A stretch of DNA of 64,000 bases from Corynebacterium epidermidicanis (GTDB lineage Bacteria; Actinomycetota; Actinomycetes; Mycobacteriales; Mycobacteriaceae). This document shows positions 25,451 through 35,278 of the stretch, one piece after another. A program made the translations under genes and the position numbers. Under the pieces are notes generated by a model, which ran no database searches, had not been told where the DNA came from, and worked only from the letters and a program-made list of their open reading frames with translations. Location of the stretch: positions 1,798,001 to 1,862,000 of the forward strand of contig NZ_CP011541.1 in the NCBI RefSeq assembly GCF_001021025.1. The letters are read 5' to 3'. Positions within the stretch are counted from its first letter, which is position 1; the number at the start of each line of letters is the position of its first letter.

Positions 25451-26722
25451 ATGCCCGAGTGGCCTATTCCTGAGCAGAATGTGTCCGAACGCGCACTCCA
25501 GCTGCATGCTCGTGCCTACGGCGAGTCTGCCGAGTTCGCCGGTATCGCCCCCGCTACCTGGAAACTCATCGGCGATCATATCGATCACATTGGTGGTTTG
25601 GTGGTCTGCGCCATCGCTAACCTCCATGTGGCCGTGGTAGCGAGCAAACGCAACGATGACACCATCATGGTCACCGCACACCAGCGTGGCCTGGACTTAA
25701 GCGAAGAAAGCTTCACCGAGTCAGTGACGTTAAGCCAGCTCGCTACCCAAGCAGCCAACCAACCTCAGGACGATCACGCACCGACGCGCCCACTGGGTGG
25801 CCTGGCGACGCGACTCGGTGGGGTCGCCTGGATGCTGGTGCACCGTCAATTCCTTAGTCGGGATACCGCTGGTTTCAACATCACCGTCGTCTCTGACATC
25901 CCGTCTCTGGCTGGCCTGGGGGCGGACGTGGCGTGCGAAACCGCGTTTGCGATCGCCTTAGCGCAGCTCACCGAACACAAAATCGACCCACCGACCCGTG
26001 CTCGTTTGTCCGAGTACTGCGCAGCCGCCGCAGCCATATTCTCAGAAAACCCACCAGTGTCTGCTCAATACGCGACTGCTTTGCGTGGGCATCATGACGC
26101 GTTTACCATCGTGGACTATTCCGACGGTTCGGTAACCTCAGCACCGAAGTGCACCGACCTTCAAACATTCCTCGCAATACCTCCCGCCGAATGCAGCGAG
26201 CAGGTGGATGAAATTTTGCGTCGCCAACACTTCGCCCGACGCGCCGAGAAGGCCTTCGGTGTTGATTGCCTGCGACGATTGCCCGATGCGAAGGAACGTG
26301 TCCTGCAGTGGCTGATGGCCATGTACCAGCTGGAGGAAGACGCTCGTGGTCCCCTGCCGACAGCTTCGGAGGCGGAACAATGGCTGACGTTTTATGATGC
26401 CGAATTGCAGCGAGCACAACGTGCGGCCGCAGCGTTGCGAGCGCGCAAGACCACCGACGTGATGCTAGCCGTCAACGAGTCTGAGAATGGGCAGACCACT
26501 GAATTCGGGCTTCAAGCCCCAACTTGCCAGGCGGTCGTCCAGCTAGCGCTGTCGCGCGGCGCACTAGCGGCCCGCGCTGCGGCCTCCGGCTATTCCTCCG
26601 GGGTGATCGCACACGTAGCGCAAGCGAAAGCGCGCAATTTCCAGGCCGACCTGGCCGATGACGGTTTCGTGGTTGTCGCCCTGGAATCCGGCGAGTGCGC
26701 GGAGCCACTTTCGCTAAACTAG
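25451..26722 (+). CDS. Galactokinase-like GHMP kinase family protein
   Basis: The 423-aa product (ATG 25451, GAAGGAG upstream) has the galactokinase N-terminal signature in the form APATWKLIGDHIDHIGGLVV (family GxxNLIGxHxDYxxG). The GHMP phosphate-binding loop, usually P-x-G-x-G-L-S-S-S-A, reads DIPSLAGLGADVACETAF, missing the serine run. The C terminus (GLQAPTCQAVVQLALSRGAL, SGYSSGVIAHV) aligns with the last GHMP motif, but GGGFGG is replaced by SGYSSG. The protein may be a non-catalytic relative. It overlaps the 3' end of the convergent RNB gene by 4 bp. Confidence 0.75.
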   Translation: MPEWPIPEQNVSERALQLHARAYGESAEFAGIAPATWKLIGDHIDHIGGLVVCAIANLHVAVVASKRNDDTIMVTAHQRGLDLSEESFTESVTLSQLATQAANQPQDDHAPTRPLGGLATRLGGVAWMLVHRQFLSRDTAGFNITVVSDIPSLAGLGADVACETAFAIALAQLTEHKIDPPTRARLSEYCAAAAAIFSENPPVSAQYATALRGHHDAFTIVDYSDGSVTSAPKCTDLQTFLAIPPAECSEQVDEILRRQHFARRAEKAFGVDCLRRLPDAKERVLQWLMAMYQLEEDARGPLPTASEAEQWLTFYDAELQRAQRAAAALRARKTTDVMLAVNESENGQTTEFGLQAPTCQAVVQLALSRGALAARAAASGYSSGVIAHVAQAKARNFQADLADDGFVVVALESGECAEPLSLN

Positions 26723-28128
26723 GCCGGCCAGGCGAAAGACACCGTGCGCTTATCGACGTCCGTATCGACCAAACGCACGGGTTGTTTGGTCCCCTCTTGT
26801 GGCGCTCCTGAGCAACCGCACAGCAGTGGTGGCGCAGTTACGAAAATTCGGCAGGAGTCCTTTTCCACCTCGGTGTTGAGGATGAGGGCATCGAAAGCCT
26901 TCCCGATATGCGGGGCCAAGACGGTGGCTTCGGTAAGGCGGAGACACGCGCGATCTACGTTGCTGGCGAGTGTGGTGGTGCGTTCCATCGCGGCCACGAT
27001 CTCGGCGCCTTTGGTATCCACCCACGTCGGGATTTCGCGCCCACTGTGCAATGCCAGGCATACTTCGGTGGCGTAGCGATCAGCCAGTCGTCGCAAAGGC
27101 GCGGTGACGTGGGCATAGTAGCCGCCAACTCCGGCGTGGGTATCCTGCTCCGAGGGTGCGGTGGCCCCGGGGCCGAAGTAGACATAGCCGGACCCTCGCA
27201 GCAGCTTTTGAGCTTCGCGCATGATGGCCATCCCGCGAACCTCGGTGACATCGACGCTGGCCAAGAACTCACCCACTGGGGTTCGGCCGTCGTAGCGATA
27301 CCCAAAGGCCTGGGCTTCCGTCACGAAGGCCCGCATCGACTTTTCGTCCGCCGGTCCAAGGGTACGCAAGATACCTCGCTGAGCCTTCGCCATCATCTGC
27401 CCCGCTATCATGCCGGTGAGCAGGGAAATCTCCGAGTTCCACTCCATGACGGGCAGCCGGGGTTCGAGTTCGAGTTCATAGGTGCCATCTTCAAGTCGCT
27501 CGACGCGCTGCGCAGGCAGCCGCAAGTTGACGGCGGAGCGACGAAGGGCACTTGCCTGACGACGCCGCCCAACCTTTGGCAGCAGCGCGATAGATGGGTG
27601 CAATGTGCCATTGTCGACATCACGCTGCACCCCTTCATAGTCCAGTCGAGCTCGACTGCGCACAAGCGCGCGTTCGACGGCATACGTGCGCACTTCGCCC
27701 TGTGCATCGAGGTCGATCGTCCACACTACGGCCGGCCGGTCGACGTTCGGCAATAGGCTTGCCGCTCCTTCGGAGATCTCCTCGGGGTGTAGGCGCGCTG
27801 GCTCGTCCGGCAGGTAGATCGTTTGGCCACGACGAATAGATTCAGCTTCCAGTTCTGAACCTGGGTGGATAAAAGCCGCGACATCTGCGATCGCGTAGTA
27901 GACCCGGTAGCCGTCGGTAAGCGCTGTGATGGCCACGGCTTGGTCGAGGTCCATGGAGCCCACAGGGTCGATGGTGACGAACTCGATTGCTCGATAATCG
28001 GTGCGCTGATCAGCGAAAGCGTCCGTGGTGTGGGCAGCGGCCTGATGCAGTGAGTCGGAGAAACTAGTGGGAACCGAGAATTCCTCTGCAATTGGCCGGA
28101 AGTTAAGCGCGGCGGCATATAGCTTCAT
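26719..28128 (-). CDS. RNase II/RNB-family ribonuclease
   Basis: The protein degrades RNA from the 3' end. The RNB catalytic signature is present (FVTIDPVGSMDLDQAVAITA) with the aspartates that bind magnesium, followed by YYAIADVAAFI and the conserved RRGQTIYLPDEPARLHP. The C-terminal HAGVGGYYAHVTAPLRRLADRY matches the end of the RNB domain. The 469-aa length is shorter than E. coli RNase II because the N-terminal cold-shock domains are missing, as in other actinobacterial members. ATG 28128 is preferred; an upstream in-frame start adds six residues. It runs towards galactokinase-like gene and shares 4 bp with it. Confidence 0.9.
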   Translation of the reverse strand: MKLYAAALNFRPIAEEFSVPTSFSDSLHQAAAHTTDAFADQRTDYRAIEFVTIDPVGSMDLDQAVAITALTDGYRVYYAIADVAAFIHPGSELEAESIRRGQTIYLPDEPARLHPEEISEGAASLLPNVDRPAVVWTIDLDAQGEVRTYAVERALVRSRARLDYEGVQRDVDNGTLHPSIALLPKVGRRRQASALRRSAVNLRLPAQRVERLEDGTYELELEPRLPVMEWNSEISLLTGMIAGQMMAKAQRGILRTLGPADEKSMRAFVTEAQAFGYRYDGRTPVGEFLASVDVTEVRGMAIMREAQKLLRGSGYVYFGPGATAPSEQDTHAGVGGYYAHVTAPLRRLADRYATEVCLALHSGREIPTWVDTKGAEIVAAMERTTTLASNVDRACLRLTEATVLAPHIGKAFDALILNTEVEKDSCRIFVTAPPLLCGCSGAPQEGTKQPVRLVDTDVDKRTVSFAWPA

Positions 28129-28177
28129 GGGTGCCCATCTTGCCACATCTGCTCGGTTGACGACGCAGAAGAAGGTG

Positions 28178-28609
<432 letters not shown>

Positions 28610-28700
28610 AAGTGGTGAGTCTACTCGGTCGAATGCGAAACATAAACTCTCCACGGCGCACCGGTGGGAAAGATAGATGCGCTGAACTGAGCGCGCAAAG

Positions 28701-29273
28701 CTAGCTCTGAGCATCGATGATTTCTGCGGTCGTGGCAACTTCCGCAAACATCGGCAGTGAGCGCTCAAGCGACCAGCTAAGTCGCTGAACAGCGTGATCA
28801 GTGATGGCATCGGAGATCACCACGACATTAAACCCGGCGTCGAAGGCGCCACGCACGGTCGATTCCACACCGATGCCGGCTACGATTCCACCGATGAACA
28901 GCTGCGTGATGCCGCGGTCGCGCAGTTACTGGGCAAGGTTTGGGTCACTAAACGCGCTGGTTGCAATCTTGACGGAGGACAAATCCTCGTCACGTTGCTC
29001 TAGACGGGAATCCGTGACGGAAAACTCCGGCGGCATCTGGCCACGCGGAGGCATCTCTCCCGCGCAGCGACCGTAGGGCAGTGCGCCGGCATTTGCCCAC
29101 ACCGCGAAGCCACCGCGTTCGCGAACCGCACTGACAATCTCGTTGATGTTAGCGATAATGTGCTCGGCGACTTCCGCTGGCAAAGATGGCACCAGGCCAT
29201 CTTGCATATCGACGGGGAGCACCGCAGCGTGGTCATCCACTCGAGTGATTGGCGTGAGGTTTGCCCTTTCCAC
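28701..29273 (-). pseudogene. Broken isochorismatase-family hydrolase
   Basis: The reading frame from GTG 29273 to the TAG at 28701 encodes one isochorismatase-family protein of about 190 residues, but an in-frame TAA at 28926-28928 splits it. Before the stop are the catalytic Asp (LPVDMQDG) and Lys (VKIATSAFSDPNLAQ); after it are LRDRGITQLFIGGIVAGIGV and STVRGAFDAGFNVVVISDAITD. The nucleophilic Cys expected in G-I-x-x-x-x-C-V-E-S-T is Gly here. Two independent lesions suggest a decayed gene. A sequencing error could explain the stop but not the missing Cys. Confidence 0.85.
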
Positions 29274-29342
29274 AATCGACTTCTAGAAGTAACTCATGTT
29301 GGTAGTTGCCCCAACACTACGTCTCGGGGCACCATATTTGGC

Positions 29343-29969
29343 CTAGTAGCCCCGCTTAATCCACTCCTCCAAATGAGGCGCCTCCGCGCCCACAGTGGTG
29401 TGATCACCGTGTCCTGTGCGCACGATGGTATTGGCGGGAAGCGTCAGCACAGATGTCTGCAACGACTCGATAATTGTGTCGAAAGAGCTGTAGGACCGAC
29501 CGGTAGCGCCGGGCCCACCCTGGAAAAGGGTATCGCCAGAAAACAGCTCGCCGGCCTCCGGAAGATACAGGCAGCATGATCCTGGGCTGTGTCCTGGCGT
29601 GTTAAGCACCTGCATGTCCGTGCCGGCAATCTGGAATTTCTGCAGGTTTTCCAGATCCTCATGGGCGAGTTCACCGTGGGTTTCCTCCCACAGCATTTGG
29701 TCGCCGGGGTGAACAAGAATCGGGGCGTCGAGCTTCTCTGAAAGCTCGGGCGCCACCGTGATGTGGTCATTGTGCGCATGTGTACAGATGATGCCCTTCA
29801 CCTTGCGCCCAGCCACTGCGTCGATGATCGGCTGAGCGGAATGAGCTGCATCGATGACAAAGCATTCGGAGTCGTCGCCGACGACCCAAATGTTGTTATC
29901 TACTTCCCATTCGCCACCATCGAGGGCAAAGATTCCATGGGTTACTACGTGATCTATGCGGAGTGTCAT
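29343..29969 (-). CDS. Metallo-beta-lactamase fold hydrolase, glyoxalase II-like
   Basis: The 208-aa protein has the MBL metal-binding motif THAHNDH (near residues 60-66), a second His in TPGHSPGS, Asp in FSGDTLF and a final His in RTGHGDHT. The length and spacing match the small glyoxalase II-like group. It starts 2 bp after the S-(hydroxymethyl)mycothiol dehydrogenase gene, an arrangement conserved in mycothiol-producing actinobacteria, so it probably hydrolyses the formyl-mycothiol product or another mycothiol thioester. The latter is inferred from context. Confidence 0.9.
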   Translation of the reverse strand: MTLRIDHVVTHGIFALDGGEWEVDNNIWVVGDDSECFVIDAAHSAQPIIDAVAGRKVKGIICTHAHNDHITVAPELSEKLDAPILVHPGDQMLWEETHGELAHEDLENLQKFQIAGTDMQVLNTPGHSPGSCCLYLPEAGELFSGDTLFQGGPGATGRSYSSFDTIIESLQTSVLTLPANTIVRTGHGDHTTVGAEAPHLEEWIKRGY

Positions 29970-29971
29970 AG

Positions 29972-31078
29972 CTACAGCACTACCACCGAACGCAACACTT
30001 TGCCGGTCTTCATGGTGTCAAAAGCCTGCTCGATGTCGTCAAGCCCGACGCGCTCCGAGACAAAGTCTCCGAGCGGGAACTGCCCCTGCAGGTGCAGGTC
30101 GACATACATGGGGAAGTCGCGTTCTGGAAGGCAATCGCCGTACCAGGAGGATTTCAGCGCCCCGCCGCGTCCGAAAACGTCAATTGCGGGCACGTCGATG
30201 CGGGCAGTTGGGTTCGGCACCCCGACCATGACGACGGTTCCGGCGAGGTCGCGGGCGTAGAAGGCTTGGGTCCAGGTCTCGGGACGTCCTACGGCGTCGA
30301 TGGCAACGTCGACGCCGAAACCGCTGGTGAACTCGCGGATTTTAGCCACTGTGGAGTCAGTGTCCCCGCTGCCGGTGCCGTTGATGGAATTGATTGTGTG
30401 GGTAGCACCGAACTGCTTCGCCAGCTCAAGTTTGTCGTCAGAGATGTCAATGGCGATGATTTTCGTGGCGCCCGCTAATTTGGCACCTGCGATGGCTGCC
30501 ATGCCAACACCACCCACCCCGAACACAGCGACACTATCGCCTCGCCCGACGTTTCCAGTGTTCACGGCCGCGCCTAGCCCCGCCATCACACCGCAGCCAA
30601 GCAAGCCCGCTACCGCTGGGTCTTCTTCAGGATTGACCTTGGTGCACTGGCCTTCATGGACCAGCGTCTTTTCCGCGAACGCTCCGATTCCCAAGGCGGG
30701 TTTAAGCTCAGTGCCGTCCTCCAGGGTCATCGGCTGAGAAGCATTGTGGGTGTTGAAACAGTATTTAGGCTCGCCCTTTTTGCAGGCACGACATTCACCG
30801 CACACTGCTCGCCAGTTAAGGACAACAAAGTCCCCTACTTCCACGTGGCTGACCTCGCTGCCGACGGCATCGACAATGCCGGCAGCTTCGTGGCCGAGCA
30901 GGAATGGGAAAGCGTCTTCGATGTCGCCGTCGCGGTAAGCCAAGTCGGTGTGACACACCCCGCAGGCCTGGACTTTTACCACGACATCGTGCGCCCCAGG
31001 TTCTGGGATGACCACGTTGACGCGTTCGACGGGCGCCCCCTTTTCCCGCGCGATAATTCCGGCAACAACCTCGGCCAT
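29972..31078 (-). CDS. mscR: S-(hydroxymethyl)mycothiol dehydrogenase / nitrosomycothiol reductase
   Basis: A 368-aa zinc-dependent medium-chain alcohol dehydrogenase that oxidises formaldehyde bound to mycothiol and can reduce S-nitrosomycothiol. Evidence: [15 protein letters not shown] and [15 protein letters not shown] for the catalytic zinc, [15 protein letters not shown] for the structural zinc, and the NAD site [17 protein letters not shown]. The N-terminal start [17 protein letters not shown] is typical of the mycothiol-dependent class. ATG 31078 is preferred because AAAAGGAG lies 8-14 bases upstream. Forms an operon with the MBL hydrolase. Confidence 0.93.
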   Translation of the reverse strand: MAEVVAGIIAREKGAPVERVNVVIPEPGAHDVVVKVQACGVCHTDLAYRDGDIEDAFPFLLGHEAAGIVDAVGSEVSHVEVGDFVVLNWRAVCGECRACKKGEPKYCFNTHNASQPMTLEDGTELKPALGIGAFAEKTLVHEGQCTKVNPEEDPAVAGLLGCGVMAGLGAAVNTGNVGRGDSVAVFGVGGVGMAAIAGAKLAGATKIIAIDISDDKLELAKQFGATHTINSINGTGSGDTDSTVAKIREFTSGFGVDVAIDAVGRPETWTQAFYARDLAGTVVMVGVPNPTARIDVPAIDVFGRGGALKSSWYGDCLPERDFPMYVDLHLQGQFPLGDFVSERVGLDDIEQAFDTMKTGKVLRSVVVL

Positions 31079-31189
31079 GTTCTGCTCCTTTTCCACAACA
31101 AGAAACTCTTATTGAAACACTGCCACCCTACCGGAGCAGGACAAATGAAGCAGTTTTGCATTAAGGGTTGGTGTTGCAGACCACGCAGA

Positions 31190-32368
31190 TCAGAGATGGG
31201 CAGTGTCGTTGAACAACCGCACGAGGGTTGGGCCGTCAGCGTAGAACTCCGCGATCGACACCGACGCAAGATTCAACTGCAACCGGTGCACCACCCCAGG
31301 AGGAGCGCCCAGCGCCAACTTCAGGATGCTCTTAATCGGCGTGACATGGCTAACCACCAGGATGTTCTTGCCCCGATGTTGCTTTTCCAGCGCATCAACA
31401 ACCTTCTTCGTCCGGCGCATCACCTGCTGTACAGACTCCCCACCCGGCACGGCTAGCTTGGTATCCGCAAGCCACTCCCGGTAAAACTCGGGGTCCTGCT
31501 GCTGCACCTGCCCGAAAGTCTTGCCTTCCCAGTCGCCGAAATCCAATTCACGAAGATCCTCGATCGTTTCCACCGGCAGCCCGATCTTGTCCGCTACCGC
31601 CTGAGCCGTCTGCTGCGCGCGACGCGCGGGCGACGCCACAATGAGATCAATGCCGCCATGGGACGCCAACCGAGTCGCCGTCGCCTCCGCTTGCGCACGA
31701 CCATTCTCGCTCAGTTCCGGATCCGACGATCCCGAGTACTGCTTGGCCACACTCATCGCGGTCTCCCCGTGCCGCAACAAAATCAGCCGGGTAGGTCGCA
31801 TTGTTGCGCCGTGCCAGGCAGCATCGGGCGTCGAAACGCTGGCCGGCTTTGCGACGCCGTCTGCTCCCCCTCCCGCTACCAAGGAGTCTTCCTTCGATGT
31901 TTCCCCTGGCGTGCCGGACTCCAGCTTGCTAGGGGAACTCCCGCCGACAATTCCTACCTGATGCCCCGCAGCGCAGGCATCCATCGCGACATTGGACAGC
32001 TCATCGGCCTTCTTGTTCTTCTCCCGCGGTACCCAGCTATAGGTCACCTTGTCGAAGGTCCGCGCGATGCGCTGGGCCTGGGTCGCCAGGGCTTTCATGT
32101 CCGGGTGCTTAATTTTCCAATTCCCTGACATCTGCTCGACGACGAGTTTCGAATCCATAAACACCGCAACCTCGGTGGCACCGAGTTCGGCAGCTGCGGA
32201 CAGCCCTTCGACCAACCCGTGATACTCAGCTACGTTGTTGCTGGCTTTGCCCACCACATAAGCGATTTCGCGGAGAATGTGCCGATCAGCGTCATAAACC
32301 ACTGCCCCCGCCCCGGCGATCCCAGGGTTTCCGCGGGAACCTCCGTCAGCTTCGATGATGACCTTCAT
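31190..32368 (-). CDS. Bifunctional RNase HI / histidine phosphatase
   Basis: Residues 1-135 are an RNase HI domain (EADGGSRGNPGIAGAGA, AEYHGLVEGLSA, AVFMDSKLVVEQM, KADELSNVAMD) with the D-E-D-D catalytic residues. After a low-complexity linker (about 140-185) comes a histidine phosphatase domain beginning RLILLRHGETAMSV. The same fusion occurs in M. tuberculosis (Rv2228c), where both activities were found; the phosphatase half is related to alpha-ribazole phosphatase CobC. It overlaps the zinc-ribbon gene upstream by 4 bp (ATGA), so they are translationally coupled. Confidence 0.94.
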   Translation of the reverse strand: MKVIIEADGGSRGNPGIAGAGAVVYDADRHILREIAYVVGKASNNVAEYHGLVEGLSAAAELGATEVAVFMDSKLVVEQMSGNWKIKHPDMKALATQAQRIARTFDKVTYSWVPREKNKKADELSNVAMDACAAGHQVGIVGGSSPSKLESGTPGETSKEDSLVAGGGADGVAKPASVSTPDAAWHGATMRPTRLILLRHGETAMSVAKQYSGSSDPELSENGRAQAEATATRLASHGGIDLIVASPARRAQQTAQAVADKIGLPVETIEDLRELDFGDWEGKTFGQVQQQDPEFYREWLADTKLAVPGGESVQQVMRRTKKVVDALEKQHRGKNILVVSHVTPIKSILKLALGAPPGVVHRLQLNLASVSIAEFYADGPTLVRLFNDTAHL

Positions 32369-33072
32369 CGGCGTACCAAGTAGGTTCCGCAGTCCGGGCA
32401 GCGCGGCATTTCGTCTGCTGGAGTCGCGCGGATCTCAGCGAGCGCTGCCGGTGGCAACACTAGATGGCAGCCACCGCAGGTTCGGCCGGTGAATTCGGCG
32501 GCGCCCACTCCGAAGATGGCGCGCTGTTCGTCGTACGCGGCTAGAGCCTCGGCGGAGATATGCACGCGAAGTTCGGCTGCCTGACCGGAACGGTCCTTGC
32601 TGTCCTCGGCATCCTGTGCGGACTCGGCAGCGCGCTGCGCGGCGGCCAGCTTGCGCTCGATTTCGTCTAATTCGGCTCCGTTGCGGTCTACATTCGCGCG
32701 CAGTGCATGAATCTCATCATGTGCCTCTTTGAGCTCTTGCTGCATGTCCGACAAGCGTCGTTGGGCAGATACCAAATCATGTTCGAGATCCCGGCGCTGA
32801 TCTGCATCGGTTGCTGCCCCGAGCCCTTGCTTGTCCGCGCTGATACGACGGTTCAACTTGGTCATATCGGACTGGATCCGTCGGATCTCCAGTTCGAGGT
32901 CAGCTACGTTGAGCTGCGCGGACGCCGCGAGGGATCGCTTCCGATCGGCTTGTTCCCGAAGCTTTGTGACCTCAGCATCCTCCGGTAGTTGCTTTCGCAA
33001 ACCGGCATCCAAGGTGCGCTCAAGGTTGGCGAGCTCCAACAACTTCTTTTGTTCAGTGGGGGTAATTTTCAT
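32365..33072 (-). CDS. Coiled-coil zinc-ribbon protein
   Basis: The 235-aa protein is mostly a long alpha-helical coiled coil (residues about 10-170, heptads such as LRKQLPEDAEVTKLREQADR) ended by a C4 zinc ribbon: CGGCHLVLPP and, 20 residues on, CPDCGTYLV. It corresponds to the DUF164-type family (Rv2229c-like), whose role is probably nucleic-acid or protein binding. It lies between the RNase HI gene (4-bp overlap) and the Nif3-like gene, an order kept in mycobacteria. Confidence 0.9.
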   Translation of the reverse strand: MKITPTEQKKLLELANLERTLDAGLRKQLPEDAEVTKLREQADRKRSLAASAQLNVADLELEIRRIQSDMTKLNRRISADKQGLGAATDADQRRDLEHDLVSAQRRLSDMQQELKEAHDEIHALRANVDRNGAELDEIERKLAAAQRAAESAQDAEDSKDRSGQAAELRVHISAEALAAYDEQRAIFGVGAAEFTGRTCGGCHLVLPPAALAEIRATPADEMPRCPDCGTYLVRR

Positions 33073-33096
33073 TGTGCGTCCTTGCTTTTGGGTGTC

Positions 33097-34230
33097 TTAC
33101 TTGGTGGGGTCAGCGGTGATGGTCCAAGGATCCGTACGGATGTCCAGTACCTGCGTTTCTACCCCCGTCTGCGTGCTGATCACCTCAGCAGCCTGGGCAC
33201 ACCACGGAAACTCCGACGCCCAGTGCGCCGTATCGACGATCGCAGGTCCCCCAGCTCGCAGATGCTCATCGACGGGGTGGTGGCGCAAGTCGGAGGTGAC
33301 ATAAACATCCACGTCGAGGTGTCGTACCGCGTCGAGGAAACTATCTCCGGACCCGGAGGAGACCGCCACCTTGTGCACCATTTTGTCTGGATCCCCGGCA
33401 GCGCGAACTCCCCACACAGTGGTTGGCAGGGCGTCGGCCACCTGCTGGGTGAAGGCAGCCAGGGTTATTGGCTCTGGCAAGTACCCGATGCGCCCCAGGC
33501 CGGGGGCGTCGTCAAGCTGCTGCGGGACGTCAAGCTCAACACAGTCGAATGCGGGCTCCTCATAGGAGTGCGCGCTGCGAATTGCTGCTTCGATCGCTGA
33601 CCGGGCTCGGGTCGGTGCCACAAACTCGATGCGGGTTTCCGCCTCGTGGTGCAGTTCACCGACGCTACCCAAGGTGGGTTGCGCACCCTGTTGTGGTCGA
33701 AACTGTCCCTGTCCCTGCCACTGGAAAACGCATTCGGTGTAGTCTCCGATTGCCCCACCACCTGCGCTAAAGACAGCTTGTTTCACTGCTTCAATGTCTG
33801 TTTCTGGGACCATCACACCCCATTTGTCCGTGCCTGGTTGCTGAGCCGGCACGATTGGCCGACCAGGTACGATACCCACCAGTTCAGCCAAGCGATCATT
33901 AACACCCGGTCGGGCCGAGTCTGCGTTGGTATGAGCCGCGAACAGCGCTACTCCATTGCTCAGCAGGGTGTGAATCACCTTGCCCTTTGGCGTATCTGCA
34001 GCAACACTCGTGACCCCGCGCAGCAACAACGGATGATGCACGAGCAAAAAGTCTGCGCCTGCCGCTACTGCAGCTTCGGCTACTTCTTGCGTACAGTCGA
34101 GCGCCACCGCGACCTTCGTGACCGGAGCTTCGGGATCCCCGCAGATGAGGCCAACCGTATCCCAAGACTCGGCGAGTTGTGGTGGGTAGGCGCGTTCAAG
34201 GACCGCGCGGATGTCTCCAACCGTAGTCAT
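33097..34230 (-). CDS. Nif3-like dinuclear metal-centre protein
   Basis: The 377-aa protein has the Nif3/YqfO-like pattern: AESWDTVGLICGDP near the N terminus, then LLVHHPLLLRGV and FAAHTNAD, and near the C terminus YVTSDLRHHPVDEH and IVDTAHWASEF, which give the His/Asp/Glu ligands of a two-metal site. A PII-like insert (about 135-245) is of the kind found in the longer members. The family forms hexamers and may be a GTP cyclohydrolase-related hydrolase, but its substrate is not established. Confidence 0.9.
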   Translation of the reverse strand: MTTVGDIRAVLERAYPPQLAESWDTVGLICGDPEAPVTKVAVALDCTQEVAEAAVAAGADFLLVHHPLLLRGVTSVAADTPKGKVIHTLLSNGVALFAAHTNADSARPGVNDRLAELVGIVPGRPIVPAQQPGTDKWGVMVPETDIEAVKQAVFSAGGGAIGDYTECVFQWQGQGQFRPQQGAQPTLGSVGELHHEAETRIEFVAPTRARSAIEAAIRSAHSYEEPAFDCVELDVPQQLDDAPGLGRIGYLPEPITLAAFTQQVADALPTTVWGVRAAGDPDKMVHKVAVSSGSGDSFLDAVRHLDVDVYVTSDLRHHPVDEHLRAGGPAIVDTAHWASEFPWCAQAAEVISTQTGVETQVLDIRTDPWTITADPTK

Positions 34231-35244
34231 TTAGAGCTCCCTTAGTAGTTTTGCTACTTGATCTGCAGGCCGGACTGCCAGCCGCCAGTAACTCGAGTCT
34301 AGCCCGGGGAAAGTATCGCACCTGCGCACCGCAATTCCGCCAGCCAACAATCGGCGTCGAGTAGCTTCTGGATCGGCCGTCGGTGGGCGCACTAGGACAT
34401 AAGGTGCCTGGGTGGCGGAGGCGATTTCAAAACCGGCACGTCCCAAGGCTTCCGTCATGGCGATCCGCTCGGCGGCGATTACCCCACCCATAATCTCCAC
34501 TTCACGGGCGCCCCTTTCGGCAATGGCTGCTATTGCACGCAGCTGCAACGTGCCAAGTGGCCACTGTGCCCTACCTCGACGAAGGAGGGAAATCGTGTCT
34601 GGATGAGCAATAAGATACCCGCAGCGCAACCCAGCTATCGCCCAGGTCTTGGTGAAACTACGCAGGACGATCACATCCCTTCGAGACGCCGCTTCGGTAG
34701 CTAGAGAATCCGATTCGGAGGAGACGTCCAAAAACGCCTCGTCGACGACGAGCGTGCGTCCTTTGCCGAGCTGCAGGAGATCAGCGGGATCGTGTACTAC
34801 CCCGGTGGGGTTCGTCGGGTTGCCGATCACCACTAGGTCAGCATCACCTAGGTCCTCCACGCCAGTTAATTCAAACGGCGGCGGCAAAACTACGTTGCGT
34901 ACCGCGATACCCGCCTCCTGGAAAACCGCATTCGGCTCGGTGAAACCAGGGTGGATAATCGCTACTTGCTTTGGCGCAAGCTTAGGCAGCAGGGCAAAAC
35001 CCTCAGATGCCCCAGCCAGCAACAACACCGACTGCGTGGGCACACCATGCAGCTTAGCGACGGCGCTTTCCGCCGTTGCAACATCTGCTGCGCTGGGGTA
35101 TGCCGCCAGGTCACCCACGGCATCAATAAGTACTCGCTGCAGCCATTCAGGCGGACGATTGCCACGGACATTCACCGCGAAATCAACCTTGGCATGGGCG
35201 GCATCAATATCGCCGTGAAATCGGTAGGGATCAAAGGCACTCAC
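34231..35244 (-). CDS. PLP-dependent aminotransferase, CobC/CobD-like
   Basis: The 337-aa protein is a fold-type I PLP enzyme resembling threonine-phosphate decarboxylase and histidinol-phosphate aminotransferase; the M. tuberculosis counterpart (Rv2231c) is annotated CobC. The PLP lysine is in LRSFTKTWAIAGLRCGY; VIGNPTNPTG and VVDEAFLDV supply other cofactor contacts. The GTG at 35244 (VSAFDPYRFHGDID) is used because upstream residues look non-coding and would overlap the divergent HAD gene. The stop is 1 bp before the start of the Nif3 gene. It could act in cobamide aminopropanol synthesis, but few other cobamide genes lie here. Confidence 0.85.
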   Translation of the reverse strand: MSAFDPYRFHGDIDAAHAKVDFAVNVRGNRPPEWLQRVLIDAVGDLAAYPSAADVATAESAVAKLHGVPTQSVLLLAGASEGFALLPKLAPKQVAIIHPGFTEPNAVFQEAGIAVRNVVLPPPFELTGVEDLGDADLVVIGNPTNPTGVVHDPADLLQLGKGRTLVVDEAFLDVSSESDSLATEAASRRDVIVLRSFTKTWAIAGLRCGYLIAHPDTISLLRRGRAQWPLGTLQLRAIAAIAERGAREVEIMGGVIAAERIAMTEALGRAGFEIASATQAPYVLVRPPTADPEATRRRLLAGGIAVRRCDTFPGLDSSYWRLAVRPADQVAKLLREL

Positions 35245-35278
35245 CCAACTAACTCTATTGTCTGCCACACTATGAGGT

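Noticed and set aside
29160..29579. 139-codon plus-strand frame opposite the MBL gene
   Set aside because: Shadow of the real genes on the other strand.
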